From Actinoalloteichus_B caeruleus (GTDB taxonomy: Bacteria; Actinomycetota; Actinomycetes; Mycobacteriales; Pseudonocardiaceae): a stretch of 64,000 nucleotides of DNA. The notes under the pieces were generated by a model that was not told where the DNA came from, did no database searches, and saw only the letters and a list, made by a program, of their open reading frames with translations. Positions 1-9,199 of the stretch are shown here, one piece after another; position 1 is the first letter of the stretch; every line of letters starts with the position of its first letter. Location of the stretch: assembly GCF_000718005.1 (NCBI RefSeq), contig NZ_JODV01000009.1; one strand, 5' to 3'. Made by a program: the position numbers and the translations under genes.

Positions 1-42
1 CCGAACACGGGGTGTTCGCACCTGGTGTCCTTCCGTTCGGTG

Positions 43-68
43 GGCCGGCCGGTGTTCACCGGCCGGCC
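43..68. terminator. Perfect stem-loop downstream of the DUF4132 gene
   Basis: Two 12-base arms (43-54 and 57-68) are exact reverse complements around a TT centre. A second short stem (bases 2-8 with 12-18) lies just beyond. There is no U-run, as is usual for terminators in high-GC actinomycetes. The element lies 3' of the minus-strand gene ending at 162, so termination of that operon is the simplest reading. Confidence 0.5.
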
Positions 69-161
69 GGGCTCATCACAAGCCCTTCACACCGAACACA
101 CCGCGACCACGGCAGCGGGTTGAGCGCGCCGAGTAACGCTTCGATCACGGCGAGCGTCGAG

Positions 162-2864
162 TCATCGCCGGAGCTGGCTGGTGATGGTGCTGTCGGTGAT
201 CGACGTGTCCGCTGCCAGCAGGAAGGCCTTCGACAGGATCACCGCCAGCGTGCGGTCCCCGTCGAAGGGCAGGAACACCGATCCGCCGCTCTCGTCCCGC
301 CGGGTGGGCACGATGCACAGGTACTCGTCGTTGGGCTCCATGAGGATGTTCCCGGAGCCGAGGTGGATCCGGTAGCTCCGCAGGTCACCGCGCACCCGCA
401 GGAATCGGCCGTCCAGGGAGCACCGGTCGGCGATCGCCAGGCGGGGGACCACCCGGGACAGCAGGTCCCGCCGGGTCAGCGCGGTCGCGGAGAGCTCCCC
501 GAAACCGTAGGAGTGCCAGTACTCCTGGTACCGGCCAGCCGGACCGCCGTCCGCCCAGGTCGGATCGGCGCCCACGCTCGCCACCCCGACGAAGAGGTCC
601 ACGTCCCGCAGCACCTCGCTGAGCACCAGCGGCGGCACCTCCGCCAACGGCACCGGCGGCGTCGGCTCCTGGTCGGGGCCCACCCACTGCGAGTACGGCC
701 CACCGCAGGCGTGTTGGCTGTTCCTGGGCGCGTCCAGCGGGTAGAAGCGCACCTGGTCGGTGGCGAGGTGGAGGAACGTGCCGCTCTCGGTGGTGTCGGT
801 GCCGTAGTCCTCGCCGACGCCCTCCACCCAGAACTCCGCGCGCAACCCCCACTCGGGCAGCTCCCGGCAGGGTGCCTCGCAGGAGTCGTCGACCATGAGC
901 CGCAACTGGTTCCGCCAGCCCCGCACGGTGGCCAGCGAGTGGAACTGGTGCTGGCGGAGGATGTGGGCGGCGAACCGGTTCGAGTAGACGCCGGTGGCGC
1001 GTTCGGCGTCGGTGAGCGGGTACACCTCCCGGTGCGCCTGCTTGAACGGCTGGGTCACCCGACGGTCCTCCAACCACCGCCGCCAGGCCAGCACCCGCTC
1101 GACCCCGTCCTCGACCGGGTGCCACAACCGCACCTCGGCGGCCGGGTCCGCCGTCACCTCCGCACCGTCCACGTCCACCAGCCGGCCGTCGAACCAGCAG
1201 GCCGGGGTGCCGCCCACCCACCACACCAGCCGGCGGGCCAGGACCCCGACGAGGGGGTGGTCGAGGTACCGGTCCCGCCACCCCTCGTACCGCCAGGTCC
1301 GCCGGCTCAGCATGAGCCGGTCGAGCCGGTCCCGCTGGGCGGTGAGCATCTTCGTGACGTCCTTGACCGCGCCCCGGAGCCGGGCGACGTCCTCGGGGTG
1401 GTCGGCGCGGACCTGGGCGGGGACGGACCTGACCGGCCGGCCCGTGGCGCTGGTCCAGCTGAGGGTGGCCGAGTTGGTCCCGATCAGCAGCCGGGCGGTG
1501 GCGCCGCCGTCGAACCGCTCCTCCAGGGTGCCGACCTCGGTCATGCCGAAGGTGGGTACGCCGAGCTCCTCGATCTCGTCCCTGCTGATCCCCAGGGCCT
1601 CGGCGCGGCGGGCCAGGCCCTTGTCGATCTCCTTCAACGTCCCCTTGTAGGTCACCCGCGAGCTGAGCCTGGCGAGTTGCCCGAGGGCGGCGGCGCCGTC
1701 GAGTTCGGACAGGGCGTAGGTGGCGGAGTTGGCGAGCCGGGGTGAGCGGGGACCGACACCCGGGGCCTTGCGCAGGGCGGTCTCCACCATCCCGCCGAGG
1801 ACGCGTTCCAGGCCCTCGGCGGGCGGGCACAGGGTCGCCAACCAGCACAGCCCGCGCAGCGCGGTGACGTTGTGCGGGTCGAGCAGGGCACTCACGTCGT
1901 GGGAGTACCAGATGGAGGGTCGCAACGGCAGGGTGCGCGCCCGGCCCACCCGCGAACCCCAGGCCACGAACAGGGCGGGGAACCGTTCGGCACCCGGCTT
2001 GGACAGCAGGTCGCGGGCGGTGCGCTTCCAGGCCGCCGACGGTTTGGCGGTGGTCGCCGTCAGCGCGTGCGCCACGAGGGCGCGCAGCGCGTCCCGCTCG
2101 GGTTCGGGCAGCGCGTCGATGTCGGAGGTCGCCGCCTCACTCCACGCCTCGCCGACGTTGAGCAGCGGCCACCGGCCCTCCTCCGGGAGAACGGTGACGT
2201 CCCGCGTGCCGTGGGCGTCGAGCCGGTGACGCCTGAGCAGCGCCACGAGCTCCGGACGGCGAGCCGCCCCCGCCCGCCGCAACACCGGGAGCGCGGCGAA
2301 GGGCAGTGCCAGGGAGAAGCAGCCGCCGAGCCAGTCCAGCAGCAGGTCCTCGTCGAGCCAGGAGCCGCCGACGCCCTCGATCAGCAGGTTGTCCCGCAGC
2401 AGGTGGAGGTACAGGGCGTCGTCGGTGGTGGACGGCATGTCCTTGAGGCGGTGCAGCACCTCGGCGAAGAGGTGGGCGGCCAACGCGGTGTCGTGGTCGA
2501 CGACGATCCTGGTCACGCCTCGGGAGACGGCGCCCGCGTCGAGCGCGCGGGCGCTGGGGAACCGCTCCAGCAGGGTGAGGGCCGCGTTGGCCGCCTCGTC
2601 CCGCTGCTCGGGACGTCCGGCGACGGCCTGCCGGACGTGCCGCAGGACGGTGATCAGCAGGCGGACGGTCCGGAGCCGGTCCCGTTCGCGGGTGCCGGGA
2701 GCGTCCTCCGCCATGAGTTCGCCGAGCTGGCCGTGGAGTGCGTCCATCTCCTCGGGAGAGAGCGCCGCCACCCGGGGGACCAGCGGATCGTCCACCCACC
2801 GGTAGTGGGTCGAGGGGGCCCGGACCAGGTCGACCAGCCCCGGTGGCGGTGCGGTCGTCGACAT
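162..2864 (-). CDS. DUF4132 domain-containing protein
   Basis: Large cytoplasmic protein of 900 residues with no signal peptide or membrane segment. The C-terminal third holds the hallmark of the DUF4132 family (relatives of the E. coli YehI/MolR-like proteins), with the sequence QPFKQAHREVYPLTDAE near residue 605. The N-terminal 400 residues are helical and leucine-rich, suggesting a repeat scaffold. No enzymatic motif is evident and the family has no established reaction. The ATG at 2864 is one base downstream of the stop of the small gene at 2866-3252, so the two genes are almost certainly one operon and translationally coupled. The family assignment is from recognised sequence; any role in stress or metal metabolism would be speculation. 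Confidence 0.85.
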   Translation of the reverse strand: MSTTAPPPGLVDLVRAPSTHYRWVDDPLVPRVAALSPEEMDALHGQLGELMAEDAPGTRERDRLRTVRLLITVLRHVRQAVAGRPEQRDEAANAALTLLERFPSARALDAGAVSRGVTRIVVDHDTALAAHLFAEVLHRLKDMPSTTDDALYLHLLRDNLLIEGVGGSWLDEDLLLDWLGGCFSLALPFAALPVLRRAGAARRPELVALLRRHRLDAHGTRDVTVLPEEGRWPLLNVGEAWSEAATSDIDALPEPERDALRALVAHALTATTAKPSAAWKRTARDLLSKPGAERFPALFVAWGSRVGRARTLPLRPSIWYSHDVSALLDPHNVTALRGLCWLATLCPPAEGLERVLGGMVETALRKAPGVGPRSPRLANSATYALSELDGAAALGQLARLSSRVTYKGTLKEIDKGLARRAEALGISRDEIEELGVPTFGMTEVGTLEERFDGGATARLLIGTNSATLSWTSATGRPVRSVPAQVRADHPEDVARLRGAVKDVTKMLTAQRDRLDRLMLSRRTWRYEGWRDRYLDHPLVGVLARRLVWWVGGTPACWFDGRLVDVDGAEVTADPAAEVRLWHPVEDGVERVLAWRRWLEDRRVTQPFKQAHREVYPLTDAERATGVYSNRFAAHILRQHQFHSLATVRGWRNQLRLMVDDSCEAPCRELPEWGLRAEFWVEGVGEDYGTDTTESGTFLHLATDQVRFYPLDAPRNSQHACGGPYSQWVGPDQEPTPPVPLAEVPPLVLSEVLRDVDLFVGVASVGADPTWADGGPAGRYQEYWHSYGFGELSATALTRRDLLSRVVPRLAIADRCSLDGRFLRVRGDLRSYRIHLGSGNILMEPNDEYLCIVPTRRDESGGSVFLPFDGDRTLAVILSKAFLLAADTSITDSTITSQLRR

Positions 2865-2865
2865 G

Positions 2866-3252
2866 TCAGCCTCCCACCAGTGCGACGAGGCGGAGGAAGG
2901 TCACCTCGGTGTGGACGGTGAGGTCGACCTCCTCGTCAAGCTCGACCAGCTGGCGGTCCCCGACCAGGATGACCAAACCGTTGCGGGTGAACGCCTTCTC
3001 CGCCAGGTCCGCCTGCTCCTCCCAGTCCACCCTGCCCTGACCGGTGGGGGAGCCGTTGAGCGCGCGTTCCCGGGCGGTGGGACGCACCAGGCCGCGGAAC
3101 TCGCCGCCGGAGGCGTGGTACTCGCCGACCTCCTGGTAGACGCGCCGCCGGATGAGTTCCCGGACGGTGACGCGTTCCTCGAGGAACTCCAACGTCCAGG
3201 TGGACTGCGCGGCACCTCCGGTGCTCTCGTCCACGATCGTGACCTCTGCCAT
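2866..3252 (-). CDS. Small partner protein encoded upstream of DUF4132 protein
   Basis: Soluble protein of 128 residues, acidic and rich in Val and Glu. No named domain is recognised. It opens with a beta-rich stretch (AEVTIVDES), has a helical middle with Arg/Glu pairs, and ends in alternating hydrophobic residues that look like a beta-strand pair. It precedes the DUF4132 gene by one base on the same strand, so a shared complex or function is likely by inference. The ATG at 3252 was chosen because the sequence upstream in frame has the composition of non-coding DNA. Confidence 0.7.
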   Translation of the reverse strand: MAEVTIVDESTGGAAQSTWTLEFLEERVTVRELIRRRVYQEVGEYHASGGEFRGLVRPTARERALNGSPTGQGRVDWEEQADLAEKAFTRNGLVILVGDRQLVELDEEVDLTVHTEVTFLRLVALVGG

Positions 3253-3593
3253 GGCACGGACGGTAACCACGGTGGCCGACAACCGCGTTCCGCTGGTCGA
3301 GGACGGCGGCTCAGCGGCGCGCGCATCGTCCACTGTCATCGGATCAGGTGAGAAACCTGGTTTCGGCGAGCGCCCCGGCCGCCCCGGTTGCTAAGACTGC
3401 GGTGATCACCCACGCACTCCCCGTGAGATCCACTGGTGACGTGACACCAGGCGGCGCCGGGGGGTCGCAGACCCCGACGGTCGCGGCTCCCCGGCGCATT
3501 CACCGCGCGTCGCGGCTGCCGAGCGGCGTGACCGCGGCACACCGAGACCGGTCGGCATGGGCCGGCCGGGCCTGCCCGGAAGGGGAATCACCG
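3253..3593. other. Intergenic region between divergent genes
   Basis: About 340 bases separate the minus-strand DUF4132 operon from the plus-strand sodC gene. The region must hold both promoters, but I could not identify convincing -35/-10 pairs. A purine-rich ribosome binding site (GGAAGGGGAA) lies at 3578-3587 ahead of sodC. No gene is seen. Confidence 0.4.
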
Positions 3594-4244
3594 ATGTCGT
3601 CAGCGAAACATCCCCCGGTCCTGCTCGGACTCCTCACCGCGGGAGTCCTCGCCACCTCGGGATGCGGCGGTTCGGAGGAGGCGAGAAACGAACTGCGGCT
3701 ACCGGACTCCCCCACGGCGGCTGAATCCTCCCCGGCCGAGGGCGACGGGGTCGCCGCCTCGGCGGTGCTGGTGGACGCCTCCGGCAACGACGTGGGAACC
3801 GTGCGCCTCCGCGAGGTCACCGGCGGGGTGGAGGTCGTCGCCACCGTGTCCGATCTGGAACCCGGTTTCCACGGATTCCACGTGCACCAGACGGGCCGGT
3901 GCGAGCCGGACAGCCAGAGCCCCAGCGACCCGGAGAAGGTCGGCGACTTCCTCACCGCCGGCGGTCACCTCGGCAGCGGGGACGACCAGCACCACCCCGG
4001 CCACGGAGGCGACCTCACCAGCCTCTTCGCCACCGAGGACGGTGTCGCCGAACTCACCACCGTCACCGACCGGTTCACCATCGCCGACCTGGTGGACGAG
4101 GACGGCGCGGCCTTCATCGTCCACGCCGGACCGGACAACTTCGGCAACATCCCCGAGCGCTACGCGCCGGACGGCCCGGACTCCGACACCCTGTCCACCG
4201 GTGACGCCGGTGACCGGGTCGCCTGCGGGGTCGTCACGAACTGA
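3594..4244 (+). CDS. sodC: Secreted lipoprotein Cu/Zn superoxide dismutase
   Basis: Converts superoxide to hydrogen peroxide and oxygen outside the membrane. The 216-residue product starts with a lipoprotein signal peptide whose lipobox (ATSGC) places the lipidated cysteine at residue 24. The Sod_Cu domain follows from about residue 55. It shows the copper signature GFHVHQTGRC near residue 95 (two His ligands and the disulfide Cys), a zinc-site stretch HHPGHGGDL near residue 140, a later copper His in VHAGPDN near residue 180, and the closing Cys in RVACGVV. The start ATG at 3594 has a good ribosome binding site and gives an intact signal peptide. It converges on the NmrA gene, with a strong hairpin between them. 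Confidence 0.93.
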   Translation: MSSAKHPPVLLGLLTAGVLATSGCGGSEEARNELRLPDSPTAAESSPAEGDGVAASAVLVDASGNDVGTVRLREVTGGVEVVATVSDLEPGFHGFHVHQTGRCEPDSQSPSDPEKVGDFLTAGGHLGSGDDQHHPGHGGDLTSLFATEDGVAELTTVTDRFTIADLVDEDGAAFIVHAGPDNFGNIPERYAPDGPDSDTLSTGDAGDRVACGVVTN

Positions 4245-4249
4245 GCGAC

Positions 4250-4297
4250 GGGCCGGGTGGCACCGCCCACCCCCTCGGCGGACGCGCCACCCGGCCC
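4250..4297. terminator. Bidirectional terminator between sodC and the NmrA-type gene
   Basis: Twelve-base arms (4250-4261 and 4286-4297) are perfect reverse complements around a 24-base loop. They sit between the stops of two convergent genes (4244 plus, 4315 minus), so the element can serve both transcripts. Confidence 0.65.
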
Positions 4298-4314
4298 GCC
4301 GCGGCCCGCCCCGG

Positions 4315-5115
4315 TCAGCGGAACATCTCGACGTTGTCGCGCACCCACGTCGAGAACGGTGTTCCCGGTCGACCCAGGACCTCCTCCACCGTGCTGGTGG
4401 CCTCGGCGGGCGTGTCGACCAGCTCCAGCAGACCGTCGACGAACCACTCGGCGTACTCGCCCAGGTCGTGCAACTCGGCGATGGCCTCCTCCCGGGTGAG
4501 TTCCACCAGCCGCAGCTCCCGTCCGAGCGCCTCCCCGATGAGCCGCGCCTGCCGTTCCCGGGTGATGGTCTCCGGCCCGGTCAGCGAGTAGGCCCGGCCG
4601 GCGTGCCCGTCGTGGAGCAGGGCGGTCGCCGCGACCGCGGCCACGTCCTCCAGGGCGATGGGGGCGCTGGCCGACCCGAAGGCGGCGTCCCGCACCGTCC
4701 CGGTCTCGCGGATGGTGTCGGCCCAGACGCTGATGTTCGCCATGAAGTCGCCGGGCATGAGGTGGGTCCACTCCGCTCCGGAGGCCTCCACCGCCTCGGC
4801 GACGGCATACCACCAGGAGCCCTCCTCCCCGGAGAGGTCCACGATCCGCTCGACCCCGGCCTCCCGCGCGAGCCCCACCACCTCCCCGGCCGTGTGGGGT
4901 GTCGGGGCGAGGTAGAGCGCGTGAACGCCCTCCAACGCGGGACCGATCGAGGCGGGGCGTCCCACGTAGCCGCGGAACGCCTCCACCGAGGCGGGCAGCG
5001 CCGCCCTGACCGGGTCGACGGTGAGCGCGCGGACGTCGGTGGCCCCGGCGGCCAGCAGCGCGTCCACCACCAGCCGTCCGATGTTGCCGGTCGCTCCGGT
5101 CACGAGAATGGTCAT
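4315..5115 (-). CDS. NmrA/SDR-family NAD(P)-binding protein
   Basis: Atypical short-chain dehydrogenase of 266 residues. The Rossmann nucleotide-binding motif GATGNIG is at residues 7-13, directly after the first beta strand, as in NmrA-like NAD(P)H sensors and isoflavone-reductase-like enzymes. The canonical Tyr-x3-Lys catalytic pair of classical SDRs is not obvious, so it may bind NAD(P)H as a sensor or act as an azoreductase/quinone reductase-type enzyme. The start ATG at 5115 is preceded by GGAGG. It is followed 134 bases later by the ABC-exporter stop on the same strand, so it is probably downstream in that transcript. Confidence 0.85.
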   Translation of the reverse strand: MTILVTGATGNIGRLVVDALLAAGATDVRALTVDPVRAALPASVEAFRGYVGRPASIGPALEGVHALYLAPTPHTAGEVVGLAREAGVERIVDLSGEEGSWWYAVAEAVEASGAEWTHLMPGDFMANISVWADTIRETGTVRDAAFGSASAPIALEDVAAVAATALLHDGHAGRAYSLTGPETITRERQARLIGEALGRELRLVELTREEAIAELHDLGEYAEWFVDGLLELVDTPAEATSTVEEVLGRPGTPFSTWVRDNVEMFR

Positions 5116-5249
5116 CCTTGGTCCTCCGAGGGGTGCCGAACCGCGCCGGTGGGCGCGGGAACGTGTGCGGGGTGCGGTGGACGGCTCGGGCCGGCAGGGC
5201 ATCGGCCGGGAACCGGCTGGTGCCGGGAGCGAGCCGGCTGGGGTGGGGC

Positions 5250-7121
5250 TCACCCGGAGGTCGCCACCCGCCGGGCCCCGTCGATCTCCGCCGCGAGTTC
5301 GGGCGAGGCCGGGGCGGGGGTGGCGATGCGCAGGGCCCGCACGAGGTCCCGGTACAACTCGTCGGAGGCCAGCAGTTCCTCGTGGGTGCCCCTGGCTCGC
5401 ACCGCGCCGTTCTCCATCACGACGATGAGGTCGGCGTCGATCACGGTCGACAGCCGGTGGGCGATCGTCACGACGGCCGCCTCCTCGGCCCGCTCCCGCA
5501 CGCAGTCGTGCACCGCGGCCTCGGTCAGACCGTCGATCTGGGCGGTGGCCTCGTCGAGCAGCAGGACGTCCGGGGTGCGCACCAGCGCCCGGGCCAGCGC
5601 GATCCGCTGGCGTTCCCCACCGGAGACGATGGTCGAGGCCAACGGGGTGTCGAGCCCGTCGGGCATGTCCGCGACCCGCTCCGCCATCCGGACCTTCCGC
5701 AGCGCCGTCCACACCTCCTCCTCCGAGGCATCCGGGTAGGTGAACGTCAGGTTGTCCCGGACGGTGCCGGGCACCACCGGCGTCTCCTGCTCGACGTAGG
5801 CGAACCGGGCGCGCACCTCCTCGTGGCTGAACTCGCGGTAGGGCCGGCCGTCGAGCCGCAGCTCACCCGACTCGGGTTCCAGGAACCGCAGCAGCTGGGA
5901 GAACAGCGTCGTCTTGCCCGCGCCGCTCGGACCGACGATCGCGGTGTGGCCGCGCCGGGGGATGGTGAGGTCCACACCGGACACGGCGGGTTCCGCGCCG
6001 GGCGCGTAGCGGGCGGCGACCGAGGCGAGCCGCACCACCGGGGTTTCCGCACCGCCCGGAGAATGGGATGTCGAGGTGTCGCCGGTGGTGGTGTCCGAGG
6101 TGGGGCGGTCAGCCGACGCCCACTCGGTCCCCTCCGGTTCGAGGCGTTGGGTCTCCCGGATCCGCCCGGCGGCGGCGAGCCCGGCCTGGATGGCGGTGAC
6201 GTTCTGGCTCAGCGTCATGATCGGGTCCATCAGGCCGAACGCGTAGAGCAGGAACGCGATCAGGCTGGACACCGCGAGGGCGCCGTCGGCGATCCGCCAC
6301 GCCCCCACGCCCAGCACCAGGATGATCGCCAGCTGGACGCCGGACCAGGCCACCGTCCAGGCGACGGCCTCCCGGCGAACCGCCCGCACGCTGAACCGCG
6401 CCGCCTCGGTGGCCTCCCGCACGATCTGGTCGCCCTGGCGCCGCTCGGCCCGACTGGCCTTCACGGTGCGGATCGCGCGCAGACCCTCGGTGAGGGCGCC
6501 GCCGAGCCGGCCCACCCGTTCCTGGGCCTGTTCGTGGGCCTTGGCGATCGGAGGCATCAGGACCGCGAAGGCCACCGCGACCACGGAGACCGCCGCGACC
6601 GTCAACCCCAGCAGCACCAGGTCCAGCACCGCCATCAGCACGAGGCTGCCGACGAGGGTGACCACGCCGTTGATCAGCCCGACCACCGAGTCGGCTGCGG
6701 CCTCCCGGAGCAGCAGGGTGTCCGAGGTGACGCGGGTGGAGAGCTCGCCGGCGGGCCGAACCCCCAGGCTGGTGATCCGGGCGCCGAAGAACCGCCGCAC
6801 CATCGCCTCCCGCGCGGAGAGCACGACCCGTTCGCCGATGGTGCCCAGCAGGATCCACTGCCACAGCGAGACGACGGCTCCGACGACCAGCAGCACCAGC
6901 AGGGCGATCACCGGGGTGGTCAACGACAGGCCCTCGCCCAGGGCGTCGAGGATCCACTTGGTGACCATCGGGGTGGCCAGTCCCATCCCGGAGGCCAGGA
7001 GCGCGAGGGCGAGCCCGCCGAGCAGGCCACGCCAGTGCGGTCGGGCGAACGACCACAGCAACCGCAGGCGCGGTGCCCCGGTGGTCGAGGAGGGGTGACC
7101 CGAATCGGGCAGCACAGACAT
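5250..7121 (-). CDS. ABC exporter, fused permease and ATPase
   Basis: Half-transporter of 623 residues. Residues 1-310 form the type I exporter six-helix domain and about 345-600 the nucleotide-binding domain. Walker A (GPSGAGKTT) is near residue 395, a Q-loop (VEQETP) follows, and the signature VSGGERQR near residue 500 and Walker B VLLLDEAT near 517 precede the H-loop AHRLST. This arrangement is typical of multidrug or lipid/peptide exporters acting as dimers in the membrane. It is divergent from a TetR regulator at 7205, with a palindrome close to its own start, so drug-inducible de-repression is likely. The substrate cannot be read from sequence. Confidence 0.9.
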   Translation of the reverse strand: MSVLPDSGHPSSTTGAPRLRLLWSFARPHWRGLLGGLALALLASGMGLATPMVTKWILDALGEGLSLTTPVIALLVLLVVGAVVSLWQWILLGTIGERVVLSAREAMVRRFFGARITSLGVRPAGELSTRVTSDTLLLREAAADSVVGLINGVVTLVGSLVLMAVLDLVLLGLTVAAVSVVAVAFAVLMPPIAKAHEQAQERVGRLGGALTEGLRAIRTVKASRAERRQGDQIVREATEAARFSVRAVRREAVAWTVAWSGVQLAIILVLGVGAWRIADGALAVSSLIAFLLYAFGLMDPIMTLSQNVTAIQAGLAAAGRIRETQRLEPEGTEWASADRPTSDTTTGDTSTSHSPGGAETPVVRLASVAARYAPGAEPAVSGVDLTIPRRGHTAIVGPSGAGKTTLFSQLLRFLEPESGELRLDGRPYREFSHEEVRARFAYVEQETPVVPGTVRDNLTFTYPDASEEEVWTALRKVRMAERVADMPDGLDTPLASTIVSGGERQRIALARALVRTPDVLLLDEATAQIDGLTEAAVHDCVRERAEEAAVVTIAHRLSTVIDADLIVVMENGAVRARGTHEELLASDELYRDLVRALRIATPAPASPELAAEIDGARRVATSG

Positions 7122-7131
7122 GTCCGGTAGT

Positions 7132-7147
7132 GGAACACGACTGTTCC
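7132..7147. promoter_or_regulatory. Palindromic operator between ABC exporter and TetR gene
   Basis: GGAACA-CGAC-TGTTCC is a perfect inverted repeat with six-base arms, ten bases upstream of the exporter start. A further half-site-like GTTCCG recurs at 7163-7168. The position in a divergent tetR/exporter intergenic region is the usual one for autoregulated TetR operators. Binding by the adjacent regulator is inferred. Confidence 0.6.
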
Positions 7148-7204
7148 GTTTCAGGCAAATGAGTTCCGTTATGCTCCGATTCGGGGGCGAGTACGGTACG
7201 TCGC

Positions 7205-7801
7205 ATGACGGAGGCGGGAGATCAGGTGGTCGAGACCGGAGTGCGCACGCGCACGCGTCAGGCGATCCTCGACGCCGCCGTCGTCGTCCTCAGCCGTGAC
7301 TCCTCGGCCTCGCTCTCCGAGGTCGCCAGGGAGGCAGGGGTGGGGCGCACCACCCTCCACCGCTACTTCGCCGAACGCTCCGACCTCGTCCACGCCATCG
7401 GCACCCTCACCCTGGAGCGGATCGCGGTCGCCACCGACCGCGCCAAGCTCGAGGTCGGGCCGGCCCGTGAGGCGATCGTGCGGCTCTGCCGGGAGTACTT
7501 CGAACTGCTGGGGGACGTCCTGTCGCTGGTCTTCACCGACCCGCAGTTCAGCTCCGGCCTCGACTGGCACGAGGAGAGCGACTCCGACCTCGCGTTGTTG
7601 GCCCTGGTCCAGCGGGGCCACCGGGACGGGTCGATCGACCGGGAGCTGACCCCGGAGTGGGTGCAGCAGGCGCTGTGGGCACTGCTCTACGCGGCCTGGG
7701 CCTTCGTGCGGGAGTGCGGGGTCTCCCGGCACGAGGCGCTCGGGCAGTGCCTGCGTTCGCTGGACCGCATGCTCCACCCCGTCGGCGAGCGGGCCCGCTG
7801 A
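7205..7801 (+). CDS. TetR/AcrR-family transcriptional regulator
   Basis: DNA-binding repressor of 198 residues. The N-terminal TetR helix-turn-helix is clear at about residues 17-62 (RQAILDAAVVVL, then VAREAGVGRTTLHRYFAERSDL). The C-terminal helical domain would bind an inducer. It is divergent from the ABC exporter, with an operator-like palindrome in the gap, so it most likely represses that exporter and itself. The last codons lie inside a 69-bp direct repeat whose second copy is at 9384-9452. Confidence 0.9.
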   Translation: MTEAGDQVVETGVRTRTRQAILDAAVVVLSRDSSASLSEVAREAGVGRTTLHRYFAERSDLVHAIGTLTLERIAVATDRAKLEVGPAREAIVRLCREYFELLGDVLSLVFTDPQFSSGLDWHEESDSDLALLALVQRGHRDGSIDRELTPEWVQQALWALLYAAWAFVRECGVSRHEALGQCLRSLDRMLHPVGERAR

Positions 7802-7839
7802 GTCGCGCACCACCACGAGGGTGGGCGCCGGGGTCGCGG
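7771..7839. repeat. 69-bp direct repeat, copy 1 (with stem-loop)
   Basis: This segment covers the last codons and stop of the TetR gene and recurs at 9384-9452 with 67 of 69 identical bases in the same orientation. Inside it, bases 7805-7828 form a stem of nine pairs (GCGC plus CCACC against GGTGG plus GCGC, one bulged A, loop ACGAG), which probably terminates the TetR transcript. Weaker similarity continues about 30 bases past the 3' edge. The two copies bracket the methyltransferase gene. Confidence 0.85.
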
Positions 7840-8122
7840 TGGCCGACGTGGTACTTCGAGTCCGCCCGACGTGCCCGTGCTCCGTCGAGATCCGTTCGCC
7901 GCACAACCTGCCCGCACCCCCGACCCGGGGTTACGGGAGGGGGCGGTGACCACCCGGTGACCACACGTTCGCACCGTAGCGAGGCCCAGCGTCGTCATCA
8001 CCCACCAGCCGAGCCGGTCGACCGGGTACGGGGTGGACGTGGACTTCCACCTGGTCGTCGCCACGTGGGGGACACCCCGAAGGGGGAGTGCTCACAGTGG
8101 CGGCGCTCCTCACCCAGCCCCA
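7840..8122. other. Intergenic region between convergent genes
   Basis: No gene is supported between the TetR gene and the minus-strand methyltransferase stop at 8123. Open frames here have no ribosome binding site and no recognisable product. The segment is somewhat less GC-biased by codon position than its neighbours. Confidence 0.4.
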
Positions 8123-9199
8123 CTAGGGCGCTACGACGCGGTGCCCCCGCGCATCCGCGCGGATCCCGTACTCCGTGATGTCCGGGCGGCCGCGTTCGTC
8201 CCACTCTCCCAAGATGGCGGTCACCGCGTCCCACAGCCCATCACGCTGGACCACCTCGACGGAGCCGTCGTCCAGTTCTGTGGCCCGAGCCCATGCTCCC
8301 GTCGTTCGTTCGTCGAGCAGGTGGACGACGCGCCCGTCATCGTCGAGGTGGGAACCCCTCCACAAGCCAGGGCGGTGCAGCGAGAGCACCGCGCGGCCGG
8401 TGCGGTCGTCCAGGGCTTCTGGCAGTGTGTCCCGTCGGGCCGGAGACCCGCTGTGGCGGGGGATGTCGTGGGGATCCGGAGCCGGGTCGTCCACACCGCT
8501 TCGACGGGGCAGGAAGGCCGCGAAGTCGAGGACACCGCCCTCGGCCGTTCCGTCCTCCAGGACGAGCAGGGACACGAGACCGAAGCCGAGGTTGACCAGG
8601 ATCCGTCCCCCTGGTCGGACCTGTCGCAGCCACGTGGCGGGCACCGATGTGAGCCCGCAGGTGGTGATCAGCCGGTCGAACGGGCCGTGCCGCGGCGCGC
8701 CTTCGGCTCCGTCTCCGGTGAGGACGGTCGGCTGGTACCCCAGGTCGTCGAGCCGGGCGGCGGCCGTCAGGGTGAGCCCCGGTTCGATGTCCACGGTGAC
8801 TACCCGGTGGGAGCCCAGGCGGTGGCAGAGGAGCGCCGCGTTGTAGCCCGTTCCCGTTCCGATCTCCAGCACCCGTTCCGAGCCGCGCAGCTCCAGTGCT
8901 TCCAGCATCGTCGCCATCAGTGACGGCGCCGTGCTCGACGAGATAGGGGTGCCGTCGGAGCCCACCTCGGTGATCAGCGTTGTGTCGCCGTGGACGAGGC
9001 CGAGCCGGGCGGGGTCGGTGCGCGAGATCCACGACAATCCGTCCGGCGTGCGCACGGCGAAGTCGCCGACGAAGTGGTCCCGGGGCACGTCCACGAACGC
9101 GGCCAGGAGCGCGGGGTCGGAAAGTGCCCCGACCGCGCGCAGGATCTCGGCGAGCTGGCGCCTGAGCAGGTGGCGATGGTCCGCTGTCGCGTTGCTCAT
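8123..9199 (-). CDS. Protein-L-isoaspartate O-methyltransferase-like methyltransferase
   Basis: SAM-dependent methyltransferase of 358 residues. Residues 1-75 resemble the PCMT entry region (LLAAFVDVPRDHFVG, then SSSTAPSLMATMLEAL), followed by motif I VLEIGTGTGYNAALL near residue 112 and the acidic strand VVTVDIEPG. The catalytic core ends near residue 220. The remaining 140 residues form an extra C-terminal domain beyond the usual length of about 210 for housekeeping Pcm, as seen in actinomycete variants that accompany peptide or natural-product genes. The substrate is unknown. The gene stands alone on the minus strand inside a pair of 69-bp direct repeats, which hints at insertion as a cassette. 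Confidence 0.8.
   Translation of the reverse strand: MSNATADHRHLLRRQLAEILRAVGALSDPALLAAFVDVPRDHFVGDFAVRTPDGLSWISRTDPARLGLVHGDTTLITEVGSDGTPISSSTAPSLMATMLEALELRGSERVLEIGTGTGYNAALLCHRLGSHRVVTVDIEPGLTLTAAARLDDLGYQPTVLTGDGAEGAPRHGPFDRLITTCGLTSVPATWLRQVRPGGRILVNLGFGLVSLLVLEDGTAEGGVLDFAAFLPRRSGVDDPAPDPHDIPRHSGSPARRDTLPEALDDRTGRAVLSLHRPGLWRGSHLDDDGRVVHLLDERTTGAWARATELDDGSVEVVQRDGLWDAVTAILGEWDERGRPDITEYGIRADARGHRVVAP

Noticed and set aside
12..1745. Long plus-strand open frames opposite the DUF4132 gene, and similar long frames opposite most genes.
   Set aside because: They are antisense shadows created by high GC. They are Pro/Arg/Gly-rich, lack ribosome binding sites and cover clear genes in the other strand.
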